NCBI GenBank assembly: GCA_020975725.1
Contig: QXJR01000028.1
Location: 1 to 64,000 of the forward strand
Length of the DNA: 64,000 nucleotides
Reading direction: 5' to 3'
DNA from: Picocystis sp. L7
Taxonomy: Eukaryota > Chlorophyta > Picocystophyceae > Picocystales > Picocystaceae
Of the stretch, positions 36,824 through 48,633 are shown one piece after another. The notes under the pieces were generated by a model that saw nothing but the letters and a program-made list of their open reading frames with translations, was not told the DNA's origin and did no database searches. The position numbers were made by a program, and so were the translations under genes. The number at the start of each line of letters is the position of its first letter. The stretch's first letter is position 1.

Positions 36824-37921
36824 TTATGACGTGGCCTTTCCGATGATATCTTCCAATGCACGGGTCGCTTCCTCCAGGTTGTGCACGCCTCGAGGAAAGC
36901 CGACCCTCTCCACTGAAAATTGCGCCCCCCTACGCACCCTCACGTCCACTCCGGTCCGATCGATGGAGATGCAGGAGGCATCGTCTGCCGGCGGTTGATC
37001 GTTCTCCACCTGGGTCATCAGCCTGCAGATGTCTTGGCTGAATTTCTCGGTGAGCACTTGGACGGTGTGCAGGGGATCTTGCTTGACCACGGCGTCGGGT
37101 TGGGTGCGAAAGTATTCTTCAACATCCACCCACTGCACGGTGCCGAAGCCACCCACGAAGTAGATATCGCTTATCCTGTGCATGCGGAAGAGGCTGAAGT
37201 TCCCCCACTGTGCGGAGCTGTGCTTCTGATGTTTTTCCACGAAGATCGCTTGGGCGTTGGTCTGCAAGGTGTCGTCCAGAGGGTAGATGTCCCCGAAGAG
37301 GGTGGCCCTGGCATTGGCCAGTCCGCTCCATCCGGGCATTTGCACGGTGATGGTGCACCTGGGATCGGCCAGTATGTTTCTCGTATGTATGGCCAAGGAA
37401 GACAGCGAGAACAGCGGACAGCCGGTCTCGTCGATGGCGAAGTCGACGATGGAACCGAACGGATACCCGGCCCTTCGGTGGTGCATCTGGGACATGATGG
37501 TGCACAGCGTGGCGTACCTGGCCTGTTCGAGCAGGTTCCTCACGGCTTTGGCTTCCGTGGGCAGGTCTCTGGCTGCGGTTGCGTTGGAGATGCCTGCCGA
37601 CAGCGGTGCACGGAGCAGTCCAGACGTTCGCAAGGCCGTTCGCATGCCCGCCGCACCGACGGCGTCCGGCACCGTTCCATGGAGGACGTCTTGTTCCACT
37701 TGGATGGGCATTGGTTCGGATCCCTCCATCCCTTCTCCATCCGAACCGGTGTCTTCTTCTCGTTTCCTATTCTTGGACCAGCACGTCCCGTTCCTGCGGT
37801 GGTGGCGCACGGATGCGGCGACGGGTCTACCTCTTCCGACGTGCCCGGTGCATCCTTTTCGCGTGCCTCCCGTCCTTTCCATCACGTGCGTTCGGATCCC
37901 ATGGACCTGTGCATTCGCCAT
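36824..37921 (-). CDS. PNPOx-like split-barrel protein with C-terminal DUF2470
   Basis: 365 aa from ATG 37921. Residues ~118-268 form a pyridoxamine-phosphate-oxidase-like split barrel (EQARYATLCTIMS, GYPFGSIVDFAID, PRCTITVQMPGWSGLANAR, GGFGTVQWVDVEEY). Residues ~285-363 match DUF2470. This pairing is found in HugZ-like heme-binding or degrading proteins and in plant plastid proteins such as glutamyl-tRNA-reductase-binding protein. The first ~100 residues are Arg/Gly/Thr-rich and could be a transit peptide; a start at the internal Met (37711) is possible. The product probably binds heme or flavin, but the ligand cannot be read from sequence. Confidence 0.8.
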   Translation of the reverse strand: MANAQVHGIRTHVMERTGGTRKGCTGHVGRGRPVAASVRHHRRNGTCWSKNRKREEDTGSDGEGMEGSEPMPIQVEQDVLHGTVPDAVGAAGMRTALRTSGLLRAPLSAGISNATAARDLPTEAKAVRNLLEQARYATLCTIMSQMHHRRAGYPFGSIVDFAIDETGCPLFSLSSLAIHTRNILADPRCTITVQMPGWSGLANARATLFGDIYPLDDTLQTNAQAIFVEKHQKHSSAQWGNFSLFRMHRISDIYFVGGFGTVQWVDVEEYFRTQPDAVVKQDPLHTVQVLTEKFSQDICRLMTQVENDQPPADDASCISIDRTGVDVRVRRGAQFSVERVGFPRGVHNLEEATRALEDIIGKATS

Positions 37922-38742
37922 GGGTTTCGTGGGTGGTGTGCGTTCCGGTCGGTGTGGTCGATCAGGGTTGGGTCCACCAGACCCCTGGCTCTCACCTCCG
38001 ATGTATCGATAGGATCTGGGATCGACAGATCGGTGTCGAAAGGAAAAGACCACCCGATCCGATCCAACCGCAACCCGAGGGGGACCATGGGAAGGGGGTG
38101 GAATGAAGGAATGAAGGAATGGGAGAACGGTGGACCCGACCATCGACCTCGCCGGTGGGGGACCGTTCCATCCCCCACCACCACGGTGAGTGGGTCGATC
38201 GACCCATGAAAACTTCCCCACCTGAACCGTCCACAGCACACCGTACGACACGTGAAGAAACAACGCCACGGGATGGAACGGTTTAGGGTTGAGAAGAAGA
38301 GTTCCAAAACCAACCGGGCCAGATCGGACATAAACGCGATACAGAGGCAAACGAGCGCCGTGGATGCAGACCGGCCACAACCCAAGCCACCCAACAGATT
38401 TGTGCGAAGGGGACTTCCAAGAACACGGATGAGGTGGATCCAGGCAGCACCGGTAGAACGGAGCGAGAGGACGGAGCGCCTCGAGTGAAGACGGAACCGA
38501 CCCAACCAGAATGACGGACATCATGCGCGCGTCCAGGAACAGCGACCCTAACACCACCGGCCCGCACGAAAACCATATCAATAAACTCAAGGCTTGACCT
38601 ACATTACAAAAAATGCCAATGGCCACTACGAGGCAAGCGAAAAACACCAAAAGCAAGAAGAAACAGAACATGCGGCTGACTCAGGAGCTTGCACTAACCA
38701 TTGACCCCACACGGGCAAATACTCTCACCAAAAAAAAAATGC
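37922..38742. other. Intergenic: PNPOx-like 5' flank and AHCY 3' flank
   Basis: Has GATCGATAGGATC and related GATCGA motifs at about 37995-38030 and G/C-rich blocks to 38200, like the other upstream regions of this island, then AT-richer sequence towards the AHCY stop. A run of nine or ten As lies at about 38730. No gene supported. Confidence 0.5.
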
Positions 38743-40908
<2,166 letters not shown>

Positions 40909-41967
40909 CTTGTCGATCTCGGGTGTTTCGGTCGGCGTCTTCCAAGCGTGTCGTGTGGTGGATGGGCACGATGAACAAGTGAAACACGTTGGGCTGAGAC
41001 CGCGGGTGTCGTGGCGCTCCCCCCACCCCTTTCCTCCCCCCCCCACGGGGAAGGGGTGGGGATGAATCGGGGCGAGACACATGCCCCCCTTTCTCACGGG
41101 GTGGGGGGGGGGGGAGTGGAGGGTCCTGGACCGTCCACGAGGCTCGGGGGGGGGTCGTGTGCCCCCCTTTCGTCGGGCACCGATCCGGGAGGGAGGGACG
41201 GGTGGCGGCGGACCCATCCTCCCGGGGAAGAAGGGGTGGGGTGTGTCCCCATTTCGTCCTCATCCAGCACGCCCAGACCCGATGGGGGAAGAAAGAAAGG
41301 CATCGGAAGGAAACCCACCCCACGTAGAAGAAACAAGAGGAAAGGGAGAGTCGAACGATAGACGGGCCTGGACCCCAATCACCATTCGGCTTCATCCCCC
41401 CCCCCTCCGTCCCCCCCGCGTAACCAACGCGACCCCAGGTCCAACGCCCCCCGTACAACGAAGGAATCGGACCAAACACCCAGAGGAACACCCAGGATTC
41501 TCGGTGCCGTCCTCTGCGGCACGCAGGGTCCACGGAATGCCGTCGAAGACCCAGGGGCGATCGGAGGCGACACCGTCCGTTCCCCTCGATCCACCGAGCA
41601 ACCCAAAGAAAGGAGACGTACGAGCGAAGAGGACGACGATCCCCATCGAATCGACACGTGCGTCCAATTGCACTCGCCCACCGTCCCTTCGAGCATGGAG
41701 AACCAAACCGTCCGTCCCATTGGCATCGACCCACTGACGAAGAACAAGGCAGAGGGACACGTGGAGAAGGCGAACAGGCACCGTCCCCTCGATCTCCATG
41801 GCTGTCGATGGGGGCGTAATGGAACGTGCGGCACTCCCGTTCCACGCAAGGAAGGATGAAGGGACCGCGACGGATGGCTTCCATGGAACGAAACAAGCAA
41901 GGGCTGCAAGAGTCCCTGCGTGTCCTACCCGAGCGACCAACGGCCCCCCTGTTGAACCAGGATCAGG
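40909..41967. promoter_or_regulatory. AHCY upstream region
   Basis: GC-rich with C runs at 41036-41044, G runs at 41102-41113 and more at 41140 and 41395-41405, and a GGGGTGGGG pattern. It separates the AHCY start from the first ATG of a possible plus-strand gene. The very long minus-strand frame through here has no family resemblance. No TATA box supported. Confidence 0.4.
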
Positions 41968-42615
41968 ATGTCGCTTCTGAATCCAACAGTCCCCAATACG
42001 AACCCAATGCCCGCCGCCGTCACGAGCGTGCTGTGTATCGGATTGAGTCGGTGTGATCGTCACCGGCTGACGCGCACGGCAGGAAGCCCCGTGCTCCTCG
42101 TCGGTGGTACTTCCCAATGCCAAAGGCAGAGGGGAGGCAATCGACTACAAGCGAGCGAGAGAGATTTACGGCGCTCTTCTCATGGCAGCTTCCGCCGTGG
42201 GTCCGTTTGTCGATTGGCGGATAGATCCACCCAACCCGTCTCGAGCCTCAACCTACACCATCCCATCCCTTGCTACGCCGCTCAGGGTGCAAAGGTGCTC
42301 CGTGCCCCTGCAGGCCTGGAACGTTTCCCTGCAAGCTGGGACGCACGCGAACTGGTTCTTGCCGAGGGGCCCGTTTTCCGGGGGTCACACGCAAGCAAGA
42401 GACTGCCCATCCCACACGACACCGCGGCGGCGGTGGAGCGCCAGGAAAGGGCGTGGTCGACGACCCACCGATCGAAACCCGCGAGCTTGGTTCAGTGTTC
42501 GTCCTCGCAAGTCGTGCCGTCCGGGGTCACCCATCAAGCGTCGCGAGCCGCCGACTCTTCAAAGCGTGGTTGCCGTTGTAGGTGTCAGTGGCTGACGAAG
42601 AATACCAGCAAATGA
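41968..42615 (+). CDS. Possible unrecognised gene, structure unresolved
   Basis: Frame of 215 codons from ATG 41968 (MSLLNPTVPNTNPMPAAV), placed head-to-head with AHCY and tail-to-tail with the OSB gene, where the alternating layout would predict a plus-strand gene. Another plus frame (42104-42595) contains the more protein-like EAIDYKRAREIYGALLM, so the real gene may switch frames through an intron; GTGTGATC at about 42050 and CGGCAG at about 42082 are candidate splice sites. I do not recognise the product. Confidence 0.3.
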   Translation: MSLLNPTVPNTNPMPAAVTSVLCIGLSRCDRHRLTRTAGSPVLLVGGTSQCQRQRGGNRLQASERDLRRSSHGSFRRGSVCRLADRSTQPVSSLNLHHPIPCYAAQGAKVLRAPAGLERFPASWDARELVLAEGPVFRGSHASKRLPIPHDTAAAVERQERAWSTTHRSKPASLVQCSSSQVVPSGVTHQASRAADSSKRGCRCRCQWLTKNTSK

Positions 42616-42793
42616 GTGGAGTGATTGGTTACAGGGCCTCCCAACCGTATCCAAAGAAGCAAGCCATGGGAGGCGATCCATGCTGGGTGGGATGGATGAT
42701 GGAAGGAGGACAAGAGCGAAGCTTGGCAGGCGGCTCAAGTGCAGCGCTGATGTGGAGGCAGTCGCGGTCCACTCCACGAGCCTAGACGAAGCT

Positions 42794-43684
42794 CTAGAAG
42801 GGCACGTCGTAGTCGGAAGCTGCGGAACCGGTCGGGTTCTGGTACTTGGCGCCCATCCCGCTTCCCGTCCGTCCGTCTCCTCGGGTTTCGTCCAGCTTGT
42901 CCAAGGACGCCGGGACCCAGTCCGGGGTTTGCCTGGAATCGATCCAGAGCGCATCTCCGGTGTCTTTGTGCTTGAAATCGGGTGCCTTTGGGTTTCTTTT
43001 GGTGCGTCGATTGTCCCAGTACTGGTCTGGGTTGGCGAAGAGATCGTTCCACGTGGCTTCCACGTTCACACCCCCGCCCCCGCCTCGTTCGCGGTTCCCG
43101 TATCCGCCTCGGTTGCCGTACCCTTGGGACTGTCCTTCGTACGGGAGCACGTTCTTGACGTCGGTGGCGACGACTTTGACCACCCTCCTCTTGGCACCCG
43201 AGTTGCGGTCGGTCCAAGCGTCCATTTTGAGGAATCCGCTGATGGCGATTTGCTGTCCTTTTCCGACCTGGTTGGCCACCACTTCGGCGAGCGTGTCCCA
43301 CACTTCTATGTCGAACCAGTCTGGATCGTTCCGGTTGGGTCGATCCACCGCCAATCCGATCCTCGCCACCACTTTGCCCGAGTCGAGGTAGCGTATGTCC
43401 GGTTTGTCTCCGGCTCTGCCGATGAGGTTGATCCGGTTCTTGATGTCTGGGCTCCAGGCCACTTGTTCCAGTTCTTCCCCACCGCCTGTGGCGAATCCGG
43501 ACGCCTTGGTGCGGCAGTTGTTCCGACGTTCCATCGTCCTCGTTCCGGTCTTGGCCGTTCCGAAGCATTCGGCGGCGCGGGGTCGGACTTGGTTCGCGAG
43601 GTCACGGGTGTGGTGGTTCCCGTTCCACGCTTTGGCCCAGCACGTCTGTGCCGCCCTTTTGACGAATCCCGTCGCCGTGCGCAT
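42794..43684 (-). CDS. Organellar single-stranded DNA-binding protein, OSB type
   Basis: 296 aa, one exon, ATG 43684. Residues 1-~60 are basic and Ser/Thr/Ala-rich, fitting a mitochondrial or plastid presequence. An SSB-like OB fold spans ~78-185 (KNRINLIGRAG, ARIGLAVDRP, WFDIEVWDTLAEVVA, GQQIAISGFL). A Gly/Arg linker (187-205) follows, then a PDF motif at ~206-262 (TWNDLFANPDQYWDNRRTKR ... PDFKHKDTG ... PDWVP), the mark of plant OSB proteins that bind ssDNA and limit ectopic recombination in organelle genomes. The protein ends SDYDVPF, like the acidic tip of bacterial SSB (DDDIPF), not a usual OSB feature. Divergent from ValRS. Confidence 0.9.
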   Translation of the reverse strand: MRTATGFVKRAAQTCWAKAWNGNHHTRDLANQVRPRAAECFGTAKTGTRTMERRNNCRTKASGFATGGGEELEQVAWSPDIKNRINLIGRAGDKPDIRYLDSGKVVARIGLAVDRPNRNDPDWFDIEVWDTLAEVVANQVGKGQQIAISGFLKMDAWTDRNSGAKRRVVKVVATDVKNVLPYEGQSQGYGNRGGYGNRERGGGGGVNVEATWNDLFANPDQYWDNRRTKRNPKAPDFKHKDTGDALWIDSRQTPDWVPASLDKLDETRGDGRTGSGMGAKYQNPTGSAASDYDVPF

Positions 43685-44213
43685 GGTGCTTCCGCTTCGG
43701 TGTCCTTTCGAACTCCGAACGGCAGGGGTTGCGCTTTGCATGCGCTTCGGGGGATGTCGTGGGGGATCGGACGGGTCTGGACCGTTCCTATCGAAACCAC
43801 CCGGTGTGGTTCTGAACCCATGGAGAGAAGAAGGGGTGCGATCGATCGATCGATCGATCCCCCGAAGAAAGGAAGGATGATGGAAGAATAGAAGGATGGG
43901 GAACCCGTTCATCCCCACCCGTCTCCTCCGGGACATCCAACACGGAATCGAGGAAGGGGGGGGGGGGACATGGGAACCGAAGGAGACGTGGTACCGAAAA
44001 CCATCGGTCGGGACGTCTCTGACCGACCCTCCGCCGCCACACACACACGCTTCAGCACACCAAGGCACGAACGCCTTTTCCTCCCGAAGGTCCAGCCAGG
44101 GAGGGGGGAGGGAAGGATCGTGGACGTGATCCGCACGATCCATCCGGACGTCAAGGGGGGTGGAGATGCACAACCAAAGGATAACAGACCCCCACCAACA
44201 CCACCACCAAGGC
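43685..44213. promoter_or_regulatory. Divergent promoter region, OSB / ValRS
   Basis: About 530 bp between the two start codons. Contains a (GATC)n run at 43838-43857, a G run at 43956-43965 and purine-rich tracts. The same GATCGATC plus homopolymer style recurs between other head-to-head pairs here. Exact promoters are not resolved. Confidence 0.45.
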
Positions 44214-47183
44214 ATGCGAACGGGAAGGATCCCGTGGAAAAACAACGCACGATGGAAACTGTTCCAACCGTGGTACGCAAGTGCCTGCGAAAGGACGAAG
44301 AACCACCCGTCGAATCCACGCGGATGTCATGCACGTGGCATATCTCGCGCAAGAACCCATGCCGTACGTGAAGACCAGCCACCCGTGCCCCGAAACACAG
44401 AGGAAAACACGGAATTGGACAAAAACTATCACGCGAAACAGGTGGAATCGAAACTGTACGAACGATGGGAGAAGAACGGACTGTTCGCACCGCACAACGT
44501 CGGCCAAACCGACCAACCCCCATTCGTCATGTGCATGCCACCGCCCAACGTCACCGGAAAGCTGCACATGGGACACGCCATGTTCGTCACCCTGCAAGAC
44601 ATCATGGCCAGATACGCCCGGATGAAAGGACGACCGACCCTGTGGCTACCAGGGACGGATCACGCCGGGATCGCCACGCAACTCGTGGTCGAAAAAATGA
44701 TGGCCGAGCAGGGAATCAGACGCACCGATATGAAGCGCGAAGAGTTCGTGGAAAAGGTATGGGAGTGGAAGAGGCAGTACGGAGGTTTCATCACCCAACA
44801 GCTGAGGAGGATGGGAGCGTCCTGCGATTGGTCCCGAGAAAGGTTTACCCTGGATGCCCGACTCAGCGAAGCCGTGGCCGAAGCGTTTGTCCGTCTGGAC
44901 GAGAAAGGGCTGATTTATAGAGGATCGTACATGGTCAACTGGTCCCCTCACCTTCAGACGGCCGTTTCGGACCTGGAGGTGGAGTACAGGGATGAGGAAG
45001 GCACCCTCTATTTCTTCAACTACCCCATTGTCGGCTCGGAAGAAAGCCTGCAGATCGCCACCACGCGCCCCGAGACCATCCTCGGAGACACCGCCATTGC
45101 CGTGCACCCAGAGGACGATCGATACCGGCACCTGGTGGGAGAACGAGCAGTGGTTCCCATGAGCGATGGACGGCAGATCCCCATCATCGCAGACGAGTAT
45201 GTGGATCCAGAGTTTGGCACCGGCGCGCTAAAAATTACGCCCGGACACGACCCCAACGACTATGCCCTCGGGAAGAAGTTCGACCTGGAGATCATCAGCA
45301 TCATGAACAAGGACGGCACCATGAACGAGAACGCCGCGTCCTACGCTGGATTGACTCGGGAGGAATGCAGGAGCCAACTGTGGAAGGACATGGACAAGGC
45401 AGGGCTGGCGGTACGTACAGAAAAGCACACGAATCGCGTGCCTCGATCGCAACGGGGCGGGGAAGTGATCGAGCCCATGGTAAGCGAGCAGTGGTTTGTG
45501 AGGATGGAGGAGCTCGCAAAGCCAGCGTTGGATGCTGTACATAAGGGAGAGGTTCGAATCGTTCCAGAGAGGTTCGAGAAGGTATATTTCAACTGGTTGA
45601 CCGGTATCAAAGACTGGTGCATTTCTCGGCAGCTGTGGTGGGGTCATCGGATCCCGGTGTGGTACGTGTACAGCACTGCCGAGATGGCGGAAACAAGCAT
45701 CGGAACGACCCACAGCGGGAGGCCCTACGTGGTGGCGAGGAACGAGCAAGAGGCTTTCGAGAAGGCTCGACGTACGCACGGAGACGGCGTCTACCTCGTC
45801 CAGGAGACGGACGTGCTGGACACTTGGTTCAGCAGTGGGCTTTGGCCTTTCAGCACGCTCGGTTGGCCGGACGTGGACGATCCAGACTTCAAAGCGTTTT
45901 ATCCGACGCAGATGCTGGAAACAGGGCACGACATTCTGTTCTTCTGGGTGGCCAGGATGATGATGATGGGGATAGAACTAACGGGCAAAGCTCCCTTCGA
46001 CACCATCTTTCTGCACGGTCTGGTGAGGGACGAAGAGGGAAGGAAGATGTCCAAGTCCTTGGGGAACGTGATCGACCCCCTGGACGTCGTGGATGAATAT
46101 GGCGCGGACGCTCTTCGTTTCTCTCTTGCCACCGGCACGACGCCAGGCCAGGACATCAACTTGTCCATGTCCCGGGTCGAGGCCAATCGCAACCTCTCCA
46201 CGAAGCTTTGGAACGCGGGAAAGTTCGTGCTATCGAACGTCAAAGGTCTGAGCAACGAGGAGCTGTCTGCCTTGGTCGCACGCAAGTTCGACACTTCCGC
46301 TTCCCTAGCGGACCTCCCCCTGGCGGAGCGGTGGATCGTGAGCTCTTTGCACATGCTGGTGGATCACGTGAGCGAGTGCAATGATCGACACGACTTTGGG
46401 GAATCCGGACGGGCCTTGTACGATTTTTTTTGGGGGGAGTTTGCGGATTGGTACATCGAATCTTCGAAGTCCCGGCTGTACGGCGGGGATGCGGAGGCGG
46501 CGATGGTATCTCGCACGGTCCTGGTGTACTGCTTCCATGAATTGCTGAAGCTCTGGCATCCCTTCATGCCCTTTGTGACCGAGGAGCTCTGGAACGCGTT
46601 TCCTTTCGAGGGGGAATCCCTCATGGTGGATCGTTGGCCGGAGTCTGACCTGCCCAGGGACGGGACCAGCGTTGCTCAGTACGATGTGCTGAAAGCATCG
46701 GTGCGTTCCATCCGAAACGCCCGCAGCGAGTACAACGTGGAACCCAGGAGGAAGATCCCAGCTTGTGTGGTGATCGAGGACGGGTCTCTTTGCAGGGAGC
46801 TGATGAAGGAGCACGACGTGGTTGCATCGTTGTCTCGGGTGGATCCGGCACGGCTGGAGTTCGTCCACCAGCCCCCCGAAGGGGCGGACGACGGTTCTTG
46901 GGTCCAATTGGTGGTCGGGGATGGGGTGGAGGTGTTCTTGCCGCTGGCCGGACTGGCGGATCCGGCGAAGGAAATGGCCCGATTGGAGAAGCAGGCAGGG
47001 AAGCTGGACAAGGAGCTCGCCGCATGCATGGGTCGCCTGGGTTCGTCCAGCTTCCTGGAGAAGGCACCGGAGGCGGTGGTGGAGAAGGTGAAGGCAGAGA
47101 AACAAGAGGTTGAGGAGAAGTTGAAAGCGGTGTCGGGTCGCTTGGCCCTGATGAAGGAGCTCCTGGACAAGCAGATGGCATGA
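44214..47183 (+). CDS. Valyl-tRNA synthetase, bacterial/organellar type
   Basis: 989 aa from ATG 44214 (an upstream in-frame ATG at 44166 would add 16 residues), one exon. Class I synthetase: HMGH signature at 118-121 (NVTGKLHMGHAM), KMSKS at 611-615 (EGRKMSKSLGN), the editing (CP1) domain between them (TTRPETILGDTAIAVHPEDD), a helical anticodon-binding domain, and the C-terminal coiled-coil arm typical of ValRS (EMARLEKQAGKLDKELAACM to the end). It charges tRNA-Val. The ~75-residue basic N-terminal extension suggests import into plastid, mitochondrion or both, as for the plant organellar enzyme. AATAAA lies 230 bp past the stop. Confidence 0.93.
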   Translation: MRTGRIPWKNNARWKLFQPWYASACERTKNHPSNPRGCHARGISRARTHAVREDQPPVPRNTEENTELDKNYHAKQVESKLYERWEKNGLFAPHNVGQTDQPPFVMCMPPPNVTGKLHMGHAMFVTLQDIMARYARMKGRPTLWLPGTDHAGIATQLVVEKMMAEQGIRRTDMKREEFVEKVWEWKRQYGGFITQQLRRMGASCDWSRERFTLDARLSEAVAEAFVRLDEKGLIYRGSYMVNWSPHLQTAVSDLEVEYRDEEGTLYFFNYPIVGSEESLQIATTRPETILGDTAIAVHPEDDRYRHLVGERAVVPMSDGRQIPIIADEYVDPEFGTGALKITPGHDPNDYALGKKFDLEIISIMNKDGTMNENAASYAGLTREECRSQLWKDMDKAGLAVRTEKHTNRVPRSQRGGEVIEPMVSEQWFVRMEELAKPALDAVHKGEVRIVPERFEKVYFNWLTGIKDWCISRQLWWGHRIPVWYVYSTAEMAETSIGTTHSGRPYVVARNEQEAFEKARRTHGDGVYLVQETDVLDTWFSSGLWPFSTLGWPDVDDPDFKAFYPTQMLETGHDILFFWVARMMMMGIELTGKAPFDTIFLHGLVRDEEGRKMSKSLGNVIDPLDVVDEYGADALRFSLATGTTPGQDINLSMSRVEANRNLSTKLWNAGKFVLSNVKGLSNEELSALVARKFDTSASLADLPLAERWIVSSLHMLVDHVSECNDRHDFGESGRALYDFFWGEFADWYIESSKSRLYGGDAEAAMVSRTVLVYCFHELLKLWHPFMPFVTEELWNAFPFEGESLMVDRWPESDLPRDGTSVAQYDVLKASVRSIRNARSEYNVEPRRKIPACVVIEDGSLCRELMKEHDVVASLSRVDPARLEFVHQPPEGADDGSWVQLVVGDGVEVFLPLAGLADPAKEMARLEKQAGKLDKELAACMGRLGSSSFLEKAPEAVVEKVKAEKQEVEEKLKAVSGRLALMKELLDKQMA

Positions 47184-47452
47184 GCGACGCCGTTCGTTCG
47201 GCGTCGTCGTCCCTTTCGTTCGCTTACATCCGCGTTCGCTTGGTCGTTGTGTGGCGATCCTCTCGTCCCATTTGGACCCCACGTCTCGGGCGTCGGCGTG
47301 TTGTACACGTGGACGGTCGCGGCGAGGCTTGTCCTTGACGTCTTCGTCTCGAGGATCTCCCGTTCGGGCACGCGGGCGTGGCGCCGTTTCCTCCTCTCGC
47401 GCGGGTATGAATAAACGCACGGGCGATGGACGCCCATGCATATCTTCGTCGT

Positions 47453-48178
47453 TCACCTGTCTTTCATCCCGTATTTTTTCTTCTCGTAGAAGAGGTCGGT
47501 TTTGGAGGTTCCGATGTTGACGATCTTCGGACATCCGTCTCGATCCTTCTCGAGCATGGTGCATTCTTTGCAGTAGTACGCATCGGCCACGCCCGCACCA
47601 CCGCAGATGACGCATTTCCCTGCGTTGGATCCGTAGTTGCATTCGTCGCACACCCGTGCTACGGTGGTGGGTCGAACGTACGAGTCGCAGAACACGCACT
47701 TTCCGTCGCATCGTTCGCACAGCTTTCCCACGGCTTGCGCGTCGTGCGGCACGGGCACGGGATTCCATCGCAGCATCCGTGTTTCGAATTGGAACGCGCG
47801 TCGTTTCCCTCGCGGTCAGTCCCAGGTCCGTCTCCTTCGTGCTCTTCCACGGTTCGGGTTCTCGAACGCGTTCGATCGGCGAATCTCCCTAAACCGCGTT
47901 TCGATCATCGGCATCGTTCCATTCGTTCTTCGTGCATGGATCGCCTTGGTTTTCGTGTGACGCACCGATCCCGGTCTGTCGGAAGCACATGATGAGGTCT
48001 GTGGTGTCGTGGTTCCCGTGTCAGTCTCGTGGAACGATCCGTCGCACGTCCACCTCGCTTCGTTTTCCTCCTTCGATCCTTTGCTGTGGTTCATGCGTTG
48101 TGCCTTGGTCCTCTCCTTCCTCGGGTCCGGATGGAGACGTTCTCGTTCCCGTTCCTCACCTGGGTTGTGCTTGGCCAT
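47453..48178 (-). CDS. PHF5A: PHF5A / Rds3, SF3b subunit of the U2 snRNP
   Basis: Three exons on minus: 48178-48160 (19 nt), 47998-47966 (33 nt) and 47733-47453, with GT-AG introns of 161 and 232 nt. Spliced, it encodes 110 aa, exactly the usual PHF5A length: MAKHNP, then [11 protein letters not shown], then [16 protein letters not shown] onward. Seven CXXC pairs build the zinc-binding trefoil knot (CERC, CVFC, CDEC, CVIC and others). PHF5A sits in SF3b, where it helps hold the branch-point adenosine. The C-terminus KKKYGMKDR replaces the usual basic KKYGFKKR. Tail-to-tail with ValRS, 270 bp apart. Confidence 0.95.
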
Positions 48179-48633
48179 GATGGGAGTGAGGGGTGCGGTC
48201 CTGCGCACCCAAACACGACCGCGCGTGTGGCTGTGTGGGTGGGTGTGGGTGAAGGGGGGGAAAAACACATTGGGTTGGGAGACCCTCCTTCTACCTCCCC
48301 GTTTCCAATGAGGGATAGATAGGGGGATCCGGGGGTTGGCTTCCCTGCGACCGACCAGGGCGGGAGAGGGGAAGAAAAGAAGGGTCCATCTCCCATCTCT
48401 CGTTTCGTTTCGTTTCGTTCCGTTCCGATGCGTCCGTCCATCCAGGAGGGGATGCCCATCTCCCATCTCCTTGTGATCGGATCCCATCCCTCCCCTCCAT
48501 CTGGACCCCCCAAAACCAAGAAGGGAAGAGGGACGAAGGGAAGCCTGGGATCCGACCCGATCGACGCGGCGGCGTGCACGAGGACGGAAACCCAAAAAAA
48601 ATCAAGGGGGAAAGGGGGAGGGGGGAAACAACC
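48179..48633. promoter_or_regulatory. Divergent promoter region, PHF5A / chorismate mutase
   Basis: About 455 bp between start codons. Has G-rich runs (48258-48264), a CGTTTCGTTTCGTTTCG microrepeat near 48403, GATCGGATCC at about 48476 and an A/G-rich tract just before the chorismate mutase ATG. No TATA box supported. Confidence 0.45.

Noticed and set aside
43838-43857. (GATC)n as a bacterial-type Dam or replication origin signal
   Set aside because: Eukaryotic intergenic context; better read as a microsatellite or promoter motif.
47453-47776. PHF5A as a 107-aa single-exon protein starting MLRWNP
   Set aside because: The first residues do not match the family, while the three-exon model gives the exact 110-aa length and the conserved DLIMC start.
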